Under the pieces are notes generated by a model. The model did no database searches and had not been told where the DNA came from. It saw only the letters and a program-made list of their open reading frames with translations. From Verrucomicrobiales bacterium (lineage in GTDB: Bacteria > Verrucomicrobiota > Verrucomicrobiia > Limisphaerales > CAIMTB01), in NCBI GenBank assembly GCA_016795425.1, contig JAEUHG010000014.1:1-64000 (forward strand): a stretch of DNA of 64,000 nucleotides. The letters run 5' to 3'. A program made the translations under genes and the position numbers. The number at the start of each line of letters is the position of its first letter. Position 1 is the first letter of the stretch. Below are positions 1-8,849 of the stretch, one piece after another.

Positions 1-1
1 G

Positions 2-928
2 GGCGGCGGTCTTTGGCTGACCTTGGGTCCCCGAACTCAGCCCGAGACCTTTGCCCAGGCATTTTTCCGCGGGGGCTCGGGCCTTTCTCCCTACGCCCTG
101 GGATCACCGGTCGGAGATCCCGGACAGCGCGATCTCTTCACCTCCATCCGAGCGGCCTCTGACGCTCATCCCGCCACCCTGCTCCTGTCGGACTTCCAAC
201 GCCTCGATCTCGATCGCGCGCGGGTGTTTCGACGGCACGCCTTCGACGTGTCCACCGGACGTGATGTCTCCATCCTGTTGCAGGCACAAGGGGGCGACCC
301 GGTGGCCATCGAGCGTAAACTCGGTCGCGGCCGAGTGATCGTGCAGGCCATTCCGCTCGGGATCTCGTGGAGCACGCTGCCGCTCTGCCAAGCGTACGTC
401 GCACTGCTCCACGAGTGGCTGTGGTACCTCGGCGAGCCAAGCCTGCCTCGACGCAATCTCTCGGTCGGGGACGCGTTCTCCCAGACGATTCCAGGTCTCA
501 TCGACCGCGCCACGCTACAGACGCCCAACGGGGCGAGAACCTCGCTCACCCCGGAGCGTCTACCAGGGGGAAACTCGAGACTGCGCGCCGCCCTTCTGCG
601 CCATCCCGGTGACTACGCGATCACCTGCACGCCGAGCACGGGCACCTCGACCACCTTTCCGTTCCAAGTGCGACGCGACGCCCGGGAGTCGGACTTCACC
701 GGTCTGGGAGACCAGGATCTGGCCAAAATCCAGGAACAAGCAGGATTCCAGATCGGAAACGGCCTCCGCAATGTCGCCAACACCGCATCCGCACCGCCAC
801 CGCGTCATCCCTTGGAGGGTTGGTTTCTGAAGATTTTGCCATGGGTGGTTCTGGGCGAGATTCTCCTGGCGGGCTGGATGTCGCAGCGCCGCAACCGGCA
901 ATGGACCGCGGTATCGATGGGAACTTGA
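2..928 (+). CDS. BatA-like envelope protein, 5'-truncated by window edge
   Basis: The frame is open to the first bases of the window, so this is the C-terminal 308 or so residues of a larger protein. An internal TTG is not a credible start. It carries a GATase/VWA-like fold segment, then a beta-rich stretch with the phrase ESDFTGLGDQDLAKIQEQAG, which resembles the region before the last helix in BatA-type aerotolerance proteins. One C-terminal membrane helix follows (about WFLKILPWVVLGEILLAGWM) with a short basic cytoplasmic tail. The next gene begins 3 bases after its stop, so the two are almost certainly co-transcribed. In planctomycetes and verrucomicrobia such genes usually follow moxR (AAA+ ATPase) and a DUF58 gene; those would lie just outside the window, which is inference. 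The biochemical role is unknown. Confidence 0.7.
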   Translation, partial: GGGLWLTLGPRTQPETFAQAFFRGGSGLSPYALGSPVGDPGQRDLFTSIRAASDAHPATLLLSDFQRLDLDRARVFRRHAFDVSTGRDVSILLQAQGGDPVAIERKLGRGRVIVQAIPLGISWSTLPLCQAYVALLHEWLWYLGEPSLPRRNLSVGDAFSQTIPGLIDRATLQTPNGARTSLTPERLPGGNSRLRAALLRHPGDYAITCTPSTGTSTTFPFQVRRDARESDFTGLGDQDLAKIQEQAGFQIGNGLRNVANTASAPPPRHPLEGWFLKILPWVVLGEILLAGWMSQRRNRQWTAVSMGT

Positions 929-931
929 TCC

Positions 932-3748
932 ATGCTTCCCGAAACCCAAACCCAGACCCACTTTGCCTTGGAAGGCTTCCTGCCGCTGTGGCTGTTGGCC
1001 GTGTTGGGGGTGGTGCTGCTGGGGGCCATCGTGTGGCTGGCCCGTGTGGATCGAAGAGCGGTCGACCGCGCGTGGCCCGCGCGGATCTTTCCGGCTCTGC
1101 GCCTCGTGGCCGTCCTGGTGCTGCTCTGGATCCTCGCGGGTCCAACCCGCGTGACCACCACCCAGCAATACCGCACCAAGACCGTCGCTTTCCTGCTCGA
1201 TCGCTCTGCCAGCATGGGATTGGTCGATATCAGCGACGGCTCCGGAAATGTCGCGCGTTGGGATGCCGTCCAACCCAATGCCGCCCCATCGCCTCTCGCC
1301 GATCTGGATGCCGCGGTCTCGGCACTGCGGGTGCATGAGAACCAACTCCGACGACTCGCAGCATCGCCCGATACTCTTTCCTCCTCGACCGAGGTCGAGT
1401 CTTCACGCGCGATCCTGAACCGAGCGGCCGCGGCGCTTCCAAAGTCCGCGTCCGCGATTTCGGACCTCGCGGCCAGGGCCCCGGCTCCTGATCCCGGTTG
1501 GCAACGTTCGATCCGGGACGCGCTGCTGACTCTGGAGTCCAACGTCACACCGACCGTGCAATCGAAAGCCACCGAATTTTCCCGGGGCAAAACCCTTGCC
1601 GCCATCGATCGTGCCGCCTGGCTTCCGGAAGTCCTCCGACATCTCGCTGACGCCACGGGCCGGCTCGAACTTCTCGCGGACCGACTGGCGAAGTCCGTCG
1701 ACTCGAGCCATCGCCCGGGCGCTGCCGCGGCCTCAGCGAACTCCGAGTCGCGTCTGACCCGTTCCGAGCGCATCGAACACATGCTCGTCAACGCCGAGAA
1801 AAGCTGGCTTCAGGAACTTCGAAAGAAAGTGCGCGTCCAACGCTACGAGTTCGGGGACCGGGTCGTGCCCCAGGGCAGTTCCCTCTTCGAGACCCGTCCG
1901 GGTGCGCCGGCCAGCACCCAGCCCATGGCCGGCTCGACTCAACTGGGCTTACCACTGGAGCAACTCGCCGTGGATGCCTCAGCCCAATCGGTAGCGGCCG
2001 CCTTTATTCTGACCGACGGCGGACACAATGCCGGTCGGGATCCGCGTGAGGTAGCCCCGTCGTTGTCCGGGACTCCGACCTACTTCTTACCGATCGGGAA
2101 CACCAAGATGCAGCGGGACGTTATTTTGCATCACACGCACGCCCCCAAGGCCGTTTTCCAAGGCGACCAAGTGGTCGTCGATTCGATGGTCACGGCCTAT
2201 GATTGCGCCCAAGAGACGCTCCAAGCCGAACTGGTCGACAACGACCGCGTCGTTGACCGGCAGACGCTCCAGGTGTCGTCCGAGGTCTATGACACTCGTG
2301 TACAACTGCGCTGGAAAGCCGCGCGCCTCGGCAAACAGGCTCTCACGTTTCGCATTGTTCCGGTGGGCAACGAGCGGTCACAGGAAAATAACCTGGCCAA
2401 AACCGACGTCCTCGTCATGGAGGATAAGATCCGGGTGTTGGTGGCCGACAATTTTCCACGTTGGGAGACCCGGTACCTGATCAATCTTTTCAAACGCGAC
2501 ACCCGAGTCGTCTTCGAACAACTGTTGTTCGAACCGCAACGCACCGCCGGCGATGGAGCGCGCCACGCATTTCCCGCCACGCTCGAGGAATGGAACCAGT
2601 ACCGCGTCGTGATTCTGGGCGACTTGCTCCCCTCCCAACTCACCGCCGCCGACCAGAAGAACCTGCGCGATTATGTCAGCCAATCCGGCGGCAATCTGGT
2701 CCTCGTCGCTGGCAAGGATGCGATGCCCGCCGCGTATGTGAATCAGACACTGGGTTCGTTGCTGCCGGTTCTTCCAGGGGAACGACCTCTCGGCAACGAA
2801 ACCCCCTACTTCCTGCAACTTTCTGATGAAGGGACGCTATCTCTGGCCACCCAGATCGCCGAGAACCCGCAAGTCAGCGAGCGACAATGGCGGGAAATGA
2901 GCGAGCGCCTGCCCATCTACAGCTTGTCCGATTTCTCGCGACTGAAACCCACCTCACATTCCTTGATCTGGGCCACTACCAGCACCACCAGCCGGGAGGG
3001 GCGGCCAAAAGAAGGCGATCTCCGCAGCTACCTGGCCTGGCACTACGTCGGCGCCGGCCGCGTGGTCTACCTGGCCGCACCGGTTTCCTACCAATTGCGG
3101 TATCGGCAGGGAGATACCTTCCATCATCGTTTCTGGGGACAACTGCTTCGATGGACCATCGCCCGCGATCTCGGCGAGGGTTCCCAAACCATTCGAATTA
3201 CCACCGACAAGTCGCGCTATGAAGCCGGCGAACGTGTGGAGTCCTGGGTCCGCCTCCGTCATCTTGACGGACGTGCACCTTCCGGAGCGACCCTCCAACT
3301 CACCGCCTCCCAGGACGGCCGGGTACTCCAGGAGATTTCCCTCCGCGAGGACAAGGAACGGCCCGGCATGTATCAGGGTGCCTTTCTGGACCTCCCGGTT
3401 GGTCCGGTCCAACTGGCCGCCTCCGGGCCCGTCGTGAAATCGTTGATGGCCGAAGAGAAGCTGTCCAAACCGGTCGAGGCAACGATTCACATGGACCCAG
3501 GTGGTTCCACCGAACTTCGCCATCCCCTCTGCAACCTGCCGCTGCTTCGTGAGATCGCTGACGCTTCCTCTGGCGCATTGCTTCCTCCCGCCGGCTTGAA
3601 AGCCGCCTTGGAACAGCTGGACCTGGACCCCCAAGTGACCGAGCTCACCTCGAAAATGCCCTTGTGGAACCGGTGGGATCTGTTTTGGGTGTTCATTGTC
3701 TGCCTAAGCTTGGAGTGGGCTGGCAGAAAATATGTGGGACTTTCCTAA
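932..3748 (+). CDS. VWA/GATase-like membrane protein of a Bat-type cluster
   Basis: This is a 938-residue protein. Two hydrophobic helices lie at about 15-40 and 50-70, then a VWA-type MIDAS start DRSASMG at about 90. The VWA fold looks interrupted by some 200 Ala/Ser-rich helical residues before it resumes (RVQRYEFGD; AAFILTDGGHNAG supplies a further acidic MIDAS residue). An Ig-like segment follows, then a class-I glutamine-amidotransferase-like domain introduced by IRVLVADNFPRWETRYLINL. There is no obvious catalytic Cys-His-Glu set, so it is probably a non-enzymatic fold. The last helix (LFWVFIVCLSLEWAG) anchors the C-terminus. Known relatives sit beside BatA and MoxR genes and are thought to act in envelope stress or complex assembly, without a proven reaction. 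Start ATG lies 3 nt after the previous stop, and the next gene starts 21 nt downstream. Confidence 0.75.
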   Translation: MLPETQTQTHFALEGFLPLWLLAVLGVVLLGAIVWLARVDRRAVDRAWPARIFPALRLVAVLVLLWILAGPTRVTTTQQYRTKTVAFLLDRSASMGLVDISDGSGNVARWDAVQPNAAPSPLADLDAAVSALRVHENQLRRLAASPDTLSSSTEVESSRAILNRAAAALPKSASAISDLAARAPAPDPGWQRSIRDALLTLESNVTPTVQSKATEFSRGKTLAAIDRAAWLPEVLRHLADATGRLELLADRLAKSVDSSHRPGAAAASANSESRLTRSERIEHMLVNAEKSWLQELRKKVRVQRYEFGDRVVPQGSSLFETRPGAPASTQPMAGSTQLGLPLEQLAVDASAQSVAAAFILTDGGHNAGRDPREVAPSLSGTPTYFLPIGNTKMQRDVILHHTHAPKAVFQGDQVVVDSMVTAYDCAQETLQAELVDNDRVVDRQTLQVSSEVYDTRVQLRWKAARLGKQALTFRIVPVGNERSQENNLAKTDVLVMEDKIRVLVADNFPRWETRYLINLFKRDTRVVFEQLLFEPQRTAGDGARHAFPATLEEWNQYRVVILGDLLPSQLTAADQKNLRDYVSQSGGNLVLVAGKDAMPAAYVNQTLGSLLPVLPGERPLGNETPYFLQLSDEGTLSLATQIAENPQVSERQWREMSERLPIYSLSDFSRLKPTSHSLIWATTSTTSREGRPKEGDLRSYLAWHYVGAGRVVYLAAPVSYQLRYRQGDTFHHRFWGQLLRWTIARDLGEGSQTIRITTDKSRYEAGERVESWVRLRHLDGRAPSGATLQLTASQDGRVLQEISLREDKERPGMYQGAFLDLPVGPVQLAASGPVVKSLMAEEKLSKPVEATIHMDPGGSTELRHPLCNLPLLREIADASSGALLPPAGLKAALEQLDLDPQVTELTSKMPLWNRWDLFWVFIVCLSLEWAGRKYVGLS

Positions 3749-3769
3749 CCCCGTGAAACGAGCCATCCG

Positions 3770-6700
3770 ATGAAACATGAGCAGCATTCTGGTGACGTCC
3801 CTTCCGCCGTCGCCGCCAAACTCCGCGCCATCCGGCGTCGGGCCGTGGCCGTCGGGCTTCTCCGAGGACTCGCCCTGACCTTCGCCGCCCTCATCGGTAG
3901 CACGCTTGCCGCCCTGTTGGTCGACTGGGCCGTCGGCTGGTTCTCACCGATCGGGCGCTATGGCATGACCGCCTTGGTCCTGATTTCCACCGCGGCCACC
4001 GCCTACTTCGGATGCCTCCGCCCCCTCTTCCAACGCCGATCCATCGTCGCCACGGCTAGGGAGGTCGACCAATTGCTCCCGCAACTCGAGGAACGTTGGT
4101 CCACCGTCACTGAACTCGCGCAGAACCAGGATTCGGCGGAAGTCCGAGGCTCGGAGACATTGATTCGCCAGGTGGCCCGCGAGGCGGAATCCACCCAGCG
4201 CGCCGTCCTGGAAAGCGCCATCGCGCCGATGACCCCGGTGTGGCGGGCTGCCCGTTGGCTGGGTGGAGCCATGGCGGCGCTGGCGGTTCTCTTCGCCGTC
4301 AATTTCTCCCAAGCCGGCCTGCTCTTTCGCCGTCTCCTGCTGCCAGGCCAGGACATCTCGCTGACGCAGGTCACGGCTCAACCGGCCGATGGCTGGGTCC
4401 CCAAAGGCGAACCGCTCACCTTGTCCGCCGTTCTCAAAGGCCGAATTCCGTCCACGGCTCCGATTCTGTTTCTGCGACCCGCCGGCGAATCGGTCCGCGC
4501 TGTGGCCATGCATCCGCGCGCGCAAACTGCCGGGGCCTTCGACTTCGCCATCGAGGAGGTCGCCGGCTCGTTCGAATACCGGGTTCGCGCCGGAGACGGA
4601 CAAACCCGTTGGCACCGGATCACTGCCGCGGAACGTCCCAGAATCACCGAGGTTCAATTGAAGGTGGCGCCCCCTGCCTACTGCGCGCTCCCGATCCTTC
4701 AAACCAATGTTCTTCCCCCTGCCATACGTGTGTTGCAGGGCAGCGACGTCGAAATAGCCCTGCGCGCCGATCAACCCGTCGAGCGCATGTTCCTGGACCT
4801 GGGCGAGGGACGCATCCTGCCGCTGACCCGCGGTTCCGATGACTGGTATCGGATCCAAGCTCAGCCAACCAACAGCTTCAGTTTTGCCGCCGCGGTGGTG
4901 AACCAGTTCAAGATCGACAACCGCAACAAGCCCGCCTGCGCCATCAACGTCTTCGAAGACCTTCCGCCTTCTGTCCGCGTCCTCGAACCGAGTGACGACG
5001 TCGCCGTTGCCCCGGGAGAAAAGGTCGAGATCCACTTCGAGGCCAAGGACGACTTCGGCATCGCCAAAGCCGAGGTCCTGGTGAACACCACCACCGCCTC
5101 CGGGGTCACCAACGCCATCACGCTTCCCGTCGACCTCGCCTCCGACACCGGAAAAAAGCAGGTCACCAAGTCCGTTCAACTGGACTTGGCCGAACTCGGT
5201 CTCAAGCACGGCGATCAGATTTCCTATGTCGTCCAGGTTACCGATACGCGCCAATCCCGCGGTCAAGCCAGTCCCGATTCGGGCTTGGCGCCGAAATCCG
5301 AACCGGAAATGGCGGCATCCCAGCCTCCCGGAGAGAAGTCCAACCCGGAATCGCCAGCGGCCGAAGCATCGGATAACGCCGACGCCAAACAACAGGCGGC
5401 CTCCGCCAATGAGTCCAAAGCCTCTGCCTCCCCGCGTCTCGCATCGACCTCCGCCAAGCCGTCGGACTCCAAACCCAACGCCGGTGCGTCCCCTCCCCCG
5501 GATGAAATGACCCGGCGCACTCTCGACGCGGGACAATGCTCGACGTGCAAGCCGATGAATATCTCCGTCGATCAATGGGCCGGCACCTTTGATGGGGAGA
5601 AGCGCAAGAAACTGGAGATCGCCATCGAGCCGATCCTGCAGCAACTGGAAGCGCTCCTATCCGAAGCACAGACGCATGCCGATGCCCTCAAGAAGGCGGC
5701 CGCAGAACCTCGCGGCCTTCAGTCCATCCATGCCCCCCACCTCGCCACGGCCCGCGAGAAGATCGCCGATTCCATCCGGGTGATCGGTGATCTTGGTTCC
5801 CGCACCGCGGGCACTCCCTACGCCTTTATCGGCCTCCAGCTTCGCAATATCCAGCAGGCTCACATCCAACCCGCCGAACAGGAAGCCGCCCAGCTCACCC
5901 TCGCAGGAAAGGTTGAAGCTCCCAATGACATCGAGCACTCCGGCAAAGCTGTGTTTCACCTCGCGCGTGCCCGGGAGATGCTCGCCGACCTGACCCGTAC
6001 CTACGAAACGGTGAAACGCGACCAGCAGATCGCCGACGCCATGCAGCGTCTCAGCAAGATGCACCAGGTCTTCCTCGAGGATACGCAAGCTTTGCTCGGC
6101 TCCGCCAAGGGCCCCATCAATACCTACCAGCGCAAGGTCGCCGAAGTTGACGATGCGTACGTCGAAAAACTGCGCGCCCTGCTCGAGGAGAAGAAGAAGG
6201 TCATGGCCGAATTGGCCAAGTTGCTGGCCGAGGATCCACGACTCCTTCGGCGGTACCTGGCCATGCAACAGCTTCAATCCACCACCTATCGCGATCAACT
6301 GACGCTCCTGGCCGAACGCCAGAAGGTGGTCGCCGCCCAGATCGCCGGCTGGAATCAAACACCCAAGGAACCCGCGGCCCGGTCGGCGTTCATCGAATCG
6401 CTCCGCCCTGCCCTCGCCATCCGTCAACGGGAGATCCTCGCCCAAGCCACTCAGCTCCGCGAGAACCTCGAAATCTGGCTGCCGCTCGACGTCAAGCCTG
6501 ACGCCCCCGCGGCAAAGTCCGCCCTCACCCAAGCCGAACAGGTCATCGAGTGGACCGCCCAACCGGTGGCATCCCAACCCAACGGCGACCCGCCGGCTGC
6601 CAAGGCGCTGGCCGCTCTCCACAGCCTCCGCGATCTCATCCCCACCTTCAGCCAGGTCGCCACCACCAATTCCGAAAAGATGGCCGCGTTCATCGGAAAC

Positions 6701-7561
6701 CGGCTCCCCGAAATCGAAGCCCTCATCACCGCACAATCCGGAACGCTGAAGATCGAGGAATCGCTCCGGACCGGCGATTTCCCGAAGGCGGCCGAGGTTC
6801 TCCAACATCAACTGACCGTCGACACGGTCACGCTAGGGGAAAAGTTGGAGGCCACCCGCGACCAGGTCGCGTCCATGTCCTCCGAGATCTCGGAAAAGGC
6901 GAATGCCGTCGTCGCCACCGTCAATGATCGCATCATCGCGCCGCAGCAACTTACGGTCAATCGGCTGGCCGAAACGAAAACGGAAGAAGCCAGCACCCAA
7001 CTGGCCACCGTGGTGCCGGCCTTCGCCGACGCCGAAAAGGCCTTGGATGAGTTGATTCGAATGATCATCGAAAAACTGGACCAGGCGCCACCGCCCGGAG
7101 CGCCTGGACAAAACCAGGGCACGGAGGACCTCCTGGCGATGCTTCAGGACGAAATGAAAGCCGCCGAGTCCCTCGGGATACCCTGCCGGCCGATCAATGT
7201 CTCCATCATGCGGGATTGGATGCGCCCAAGCGCATCCCAGAATCCCGGCATGGCCCGCGCCCAGGCTAACCAGGCACGGGCCCAGGCCCAACAATCCAAG
7301 GCTCAGTCGGACCGCCTGCAACGCCAGGCTCGCGATTCGGCCAAACGCGCCCTTGCCGACGCCAAACGCCAAGGCGAAGGGAACGCCTCCCGGTCTGACG
7401 GCGAAGCCAAATCCCGCGGCCCGGCCTGGAACAAATTGGCTTCAACGTTGGACAAGGATCTTCTGCAGGGTCGCGACAATACGCCTCCCGAACAGTATCG
7501 CGATGCGATTGAGAGCTACTTCCGGACGTTATCCGGGGTTGCCTCCGACGGCAGTCGATGA
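3770..7561 (+). CDS. DUF4175-like three-helix membrane protein fused to long coiled coil
   Basis: This 1263-residue protein has hydrophobic helices at about 28-50, 60-80 and 160-185, with a helical soluble segment between the second and third. A mainly beta periplasmic region (about 190-500) follows. An 80-residue Ser/Ala/Pro/Lys-rich linker (about 500-585) leads into some 600 residues of predicted alpha-helix and coiled coil. A short motif occurs twice, CKPMNIS at 593-599 and CRPINVS at 1139-1145. The tail is Gln/Ala/Arg-rich and ends in PPEQYRDAIESYFRTLSG. The N-terminal half matches the layout of the minus-strand protein at 37014-38675, and the C-terminal half that of 34397-36994, so it looks like a fusion of the two. 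DUF4175 is the nearest family I can name; function is unknown. It lies between the VWA gene and a toroid-repeat gene in one operon. Confidence 0.65.
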   Translation: MKHEQHSGDVPSAVAAKLRAIRRRAVAVGLLRGLALTFAALIGSTLAALLVDWAVGWFSPIGRYGMTALVLISTAATAYFGCLRPLFQRRSIVATAREVDQLLPQLEERWSTVTELAQNQDSAEVRGSETLIRQVAREAESTQRAVLESAIAPMTPVWRAARWLGGAMAALAVLFAVNFSQAGLLFRRLLLPGQDISLTQVTAQPADGWVPKGEPLTLSAVLKGRIPSTAPILFLRPAGESVRAVAMHPRAQTAGAFDFAIEEVAGSFEYRVRAGDGQTRWHRITAAERPRITEVQLKVAPPAYCALPILQTNVLPPAIRVLQGSDVEIALRADQPVERMFLDLGEGRILPLTRGSDDWYRIQAQPTNSFSFAAAVVNQFKIDNRNKPACAINVFEDLPPSVRVLEPSDDVAVAPGEKVEIHFEAKDDFGIAKAEVLVNTTTASGVTNAITLPVDLASDTGKKQVTKSVQLDLAELGLKHGDQISYVVQVTDTRQSRGQASPDSGLAPKSEPEMAASQPPGEKSNPESPAAEASDNADAKQQAASANESKASASPRLASTSAKPSDSKPNAGASPPPDEMTRRTLDAGQCSTCKPMNISVDQWAGTFDGEKRKKLEIAIEPILQQLEALLSEAQTHADALKKAAAEPRGLQSIHAPHLATAREKIADSIRVIGDLGSRTAGTPYAFIGLQLRNIQQAHIQPAEQEAAQLTLAGKVEAPNDIEHSGKAVFHLARAREMLADLTRTYETVKRDQQIADAMQRLSKMHQVFLEDTQALLGSAKGPINTYQRKVAEVDDAYVEKLRALLEEKKKVMAELAKLLAEDPRLLRRYLAMQQLQSTTYRDQLTLLAERQKVVAAQIAGWNQTPKEPAARSAFIESLRPALAIRQREILAQATQLRENLEIWLPLDVKPDAPAAKSALTQAEQVIEWTAQPVASQPNGDPPAAKALAALHSLRDLIPTFSQVATTNSEKMAAFIGNRLPEIEALITAQSGTLKIEESLRTGDFPKAAEVLQHQLTVDTVTLGEKLEATRDQVASMSSEISEKANAVVATVNDRIIAPQQLTVNRLAETKTEEASTQLATVVPAFADAEKALDELIRMIIEKLDQAPPPGAPGQNQGTEDLLAMLQDEMKAAESLGIPCRPINVSIMRDWMRPSASQNPGMARAQANQARAQAQQSKAQSDRLQRQARDSAKRALADAKRQGEGNASRSDGEAKSRGPAWNKLASTLDKDLLQGRDNTPPEQYRDAIESYFRTLSGVASDGSR

Positions 7562-7583
7562 CCACTCCCTGGCCCGCACGGCG

Positions 7584-8759
7584 ATGAGAATTGCAGTCAC
7601 GCTGGCAACGCTCGGAGCGACCCTCGCCATAACAGCCGTCGCCGCCCCCAAGCCTGCGACTCGCAATTCCGTCGCCACCAACACCGCGCCGACCGCCGTC
7701 TCGCCAGCGTCAACCTCGGAACCGCTCTCCGCCGCCCTCTCGCCCCAGGCCTGGGCGCAGGTCGAGAAGTCGGTTGATCGCGCCCTTAAATGGTTGTCGA
7801 CCCAGCAGTCGCGGGATGGTTCGTTCGAGGCACCGGAGAACGCCCAGCCTGCCGCCACCGCCCTCAGCATCATGGCCTTCCTTTCGCGGGGCCACATCGC
7901 GGGCGAAGGCCCCTACGGACGGCACCTGGATCGCGGCATCGACTTCGTTCTTCAGTGCCAGCGCTCCGATGGTTTGCTGGCCGCCGCGGGCGCTGACTCC
8001 GGTTCCAATGGAAAGACGGCCAATTACAATCACGCCATTGCTGGTTTGATGCTGACCGAGGTCTACGGAATGACGGATCGGGCGCGTGCCGCCAAACTGA
8101 AACCAGCCATCGAACGTGCCGTCCTATTCACCCGTCGAAACCAGACACTGCCCAAGCAAAACCCGGGCGCGGAAGGAGGTTGGCGCTATCTGTACTCCGA
8201 CCGCCTGGGCGACTCCGATCTTTCCGTCACCGCCTGGCAACTCATGTTTCTGCGCTCGGCGAAGAATGCGGAGTTCGACATTCCCAAGCAGTTCATTGAC
8301 GAAGCCATTGGCTACGTCTTGAGTTGTTGGGACGATCGCCAAGGCCTCTTCTACTACCAGCGGTCGGGTGACCAAGTCCGCTGGAGCCGCGGGATGGTGG
8401 GCGCCGGTACGCTCTCCCTCGCGATGGCAGGCCAGCACGGTACTGTCGTGGCTAGGCGCGCTGGCGACTGGTTGTTGGGACACCCGTTTCGTGGATTCGG
8501 CGATACCGTCGGAAGCGGCGATCGTTTCTTCTACAGCACCTATTACTGCAGCCAGGCGATGGCCCAATTGGGCGGTCGCCATTGGAAGTTCTTTTTCCCG
8601 ACCCTCGTTAATACGCTGCTGCAAGGGCAGGAATCCTCCGGCGAATGGCCACCCGAGCCCTACGGCTCCGATTCCATGTTCGGTAATACTTATACCACCG
8701 CCATGGCCGTCCTCTCCCTCACCCCTCCCCTGCAGTTGCTTCCCGTCTACCAACGTTAG
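7584..8759 (+). CDS. secreted prenyltransferase/squalene-cyclase-like repeat protein
   Basis: The frame is open upstream, but ATG at 7584 gives a plausible signal peptide (MRIAVTLATLGATLAITAVA) and lies 22 bases after the preceding stop, so the product is 391 residues. Repeated motifs of the squalene-cyclase/prenyltransferase alpha-toroid are visible: RDGSFE, GGWRYLYSDRLGDSDLSVTA, GEWPPEPYG. The aspartate-rich catalytic motif of real squalene-hopene cyclases is absent, so an enzymatic cyclase role is unlikely. These repeats are often scaffold or ligand-binding folds in PVC envelope clusters. It ends LLPVYQR, and the paralog at 33297-34400 ends YVPIYQR. It is probably co-transcribed with the three genes before it. 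Confidence 0.75.
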   Translation: MRIAVTLATLGATLAITAVAAPKPATRNSVATNTAPTAVSPASTSEPLSAALSPQAWAQVEKSVDRALKWLSTQQSRDGSFEAPENAQPAATALSIMAFLSRGHIAGEGPYGRHLDRGIDFVLQCQRSDGLLAAAGADSGSNGKTANYNHAIAGLMLTEVYGMTDRARAAKLKPAIERAVLFTRRNQTLPKQNPGAEGGWRYLYSDRLGDSDLSVTAWQLMFLRSAKNAEFDIPKQFIDEAIGYVLSCWDDRQGLFYYQRSGDQVRWSRGMVGAGTLSLAMAGQHGTVVARRAGDWLLGHPFRGFGDTVGSGDRFFYSTYYCSQAMAQLGGRHWKFFFPTLVNTLLQGQESSGEWPPEPYGSDSMFGNTYTTAMAVLSLTPPLQLLPVYQR

Positions 8760-8774
8760 GCCGCGCGTGCCCCA

Positions 8775-8802
8775 ACGGTGGATGACCAGGTCCACCCACC
8801 GT
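8775..8802 (+). terminator. weak hairpin after the first gene cluster
   Basis: A 7-bp inverted repeat (ACGGTGG ... CCACCGT) lies 15 nt after the toroid-repeat gene and before the GH31 start. No T-run follows. It could weakly separate the two transcription units but may be chance in GC-rich DNA. Confidence 0.25.
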
Positions 8803-8849
8803 CGCACTGACAGCTTGATCAAACGGCCCCGCGGCCTTCGCATCCACGG

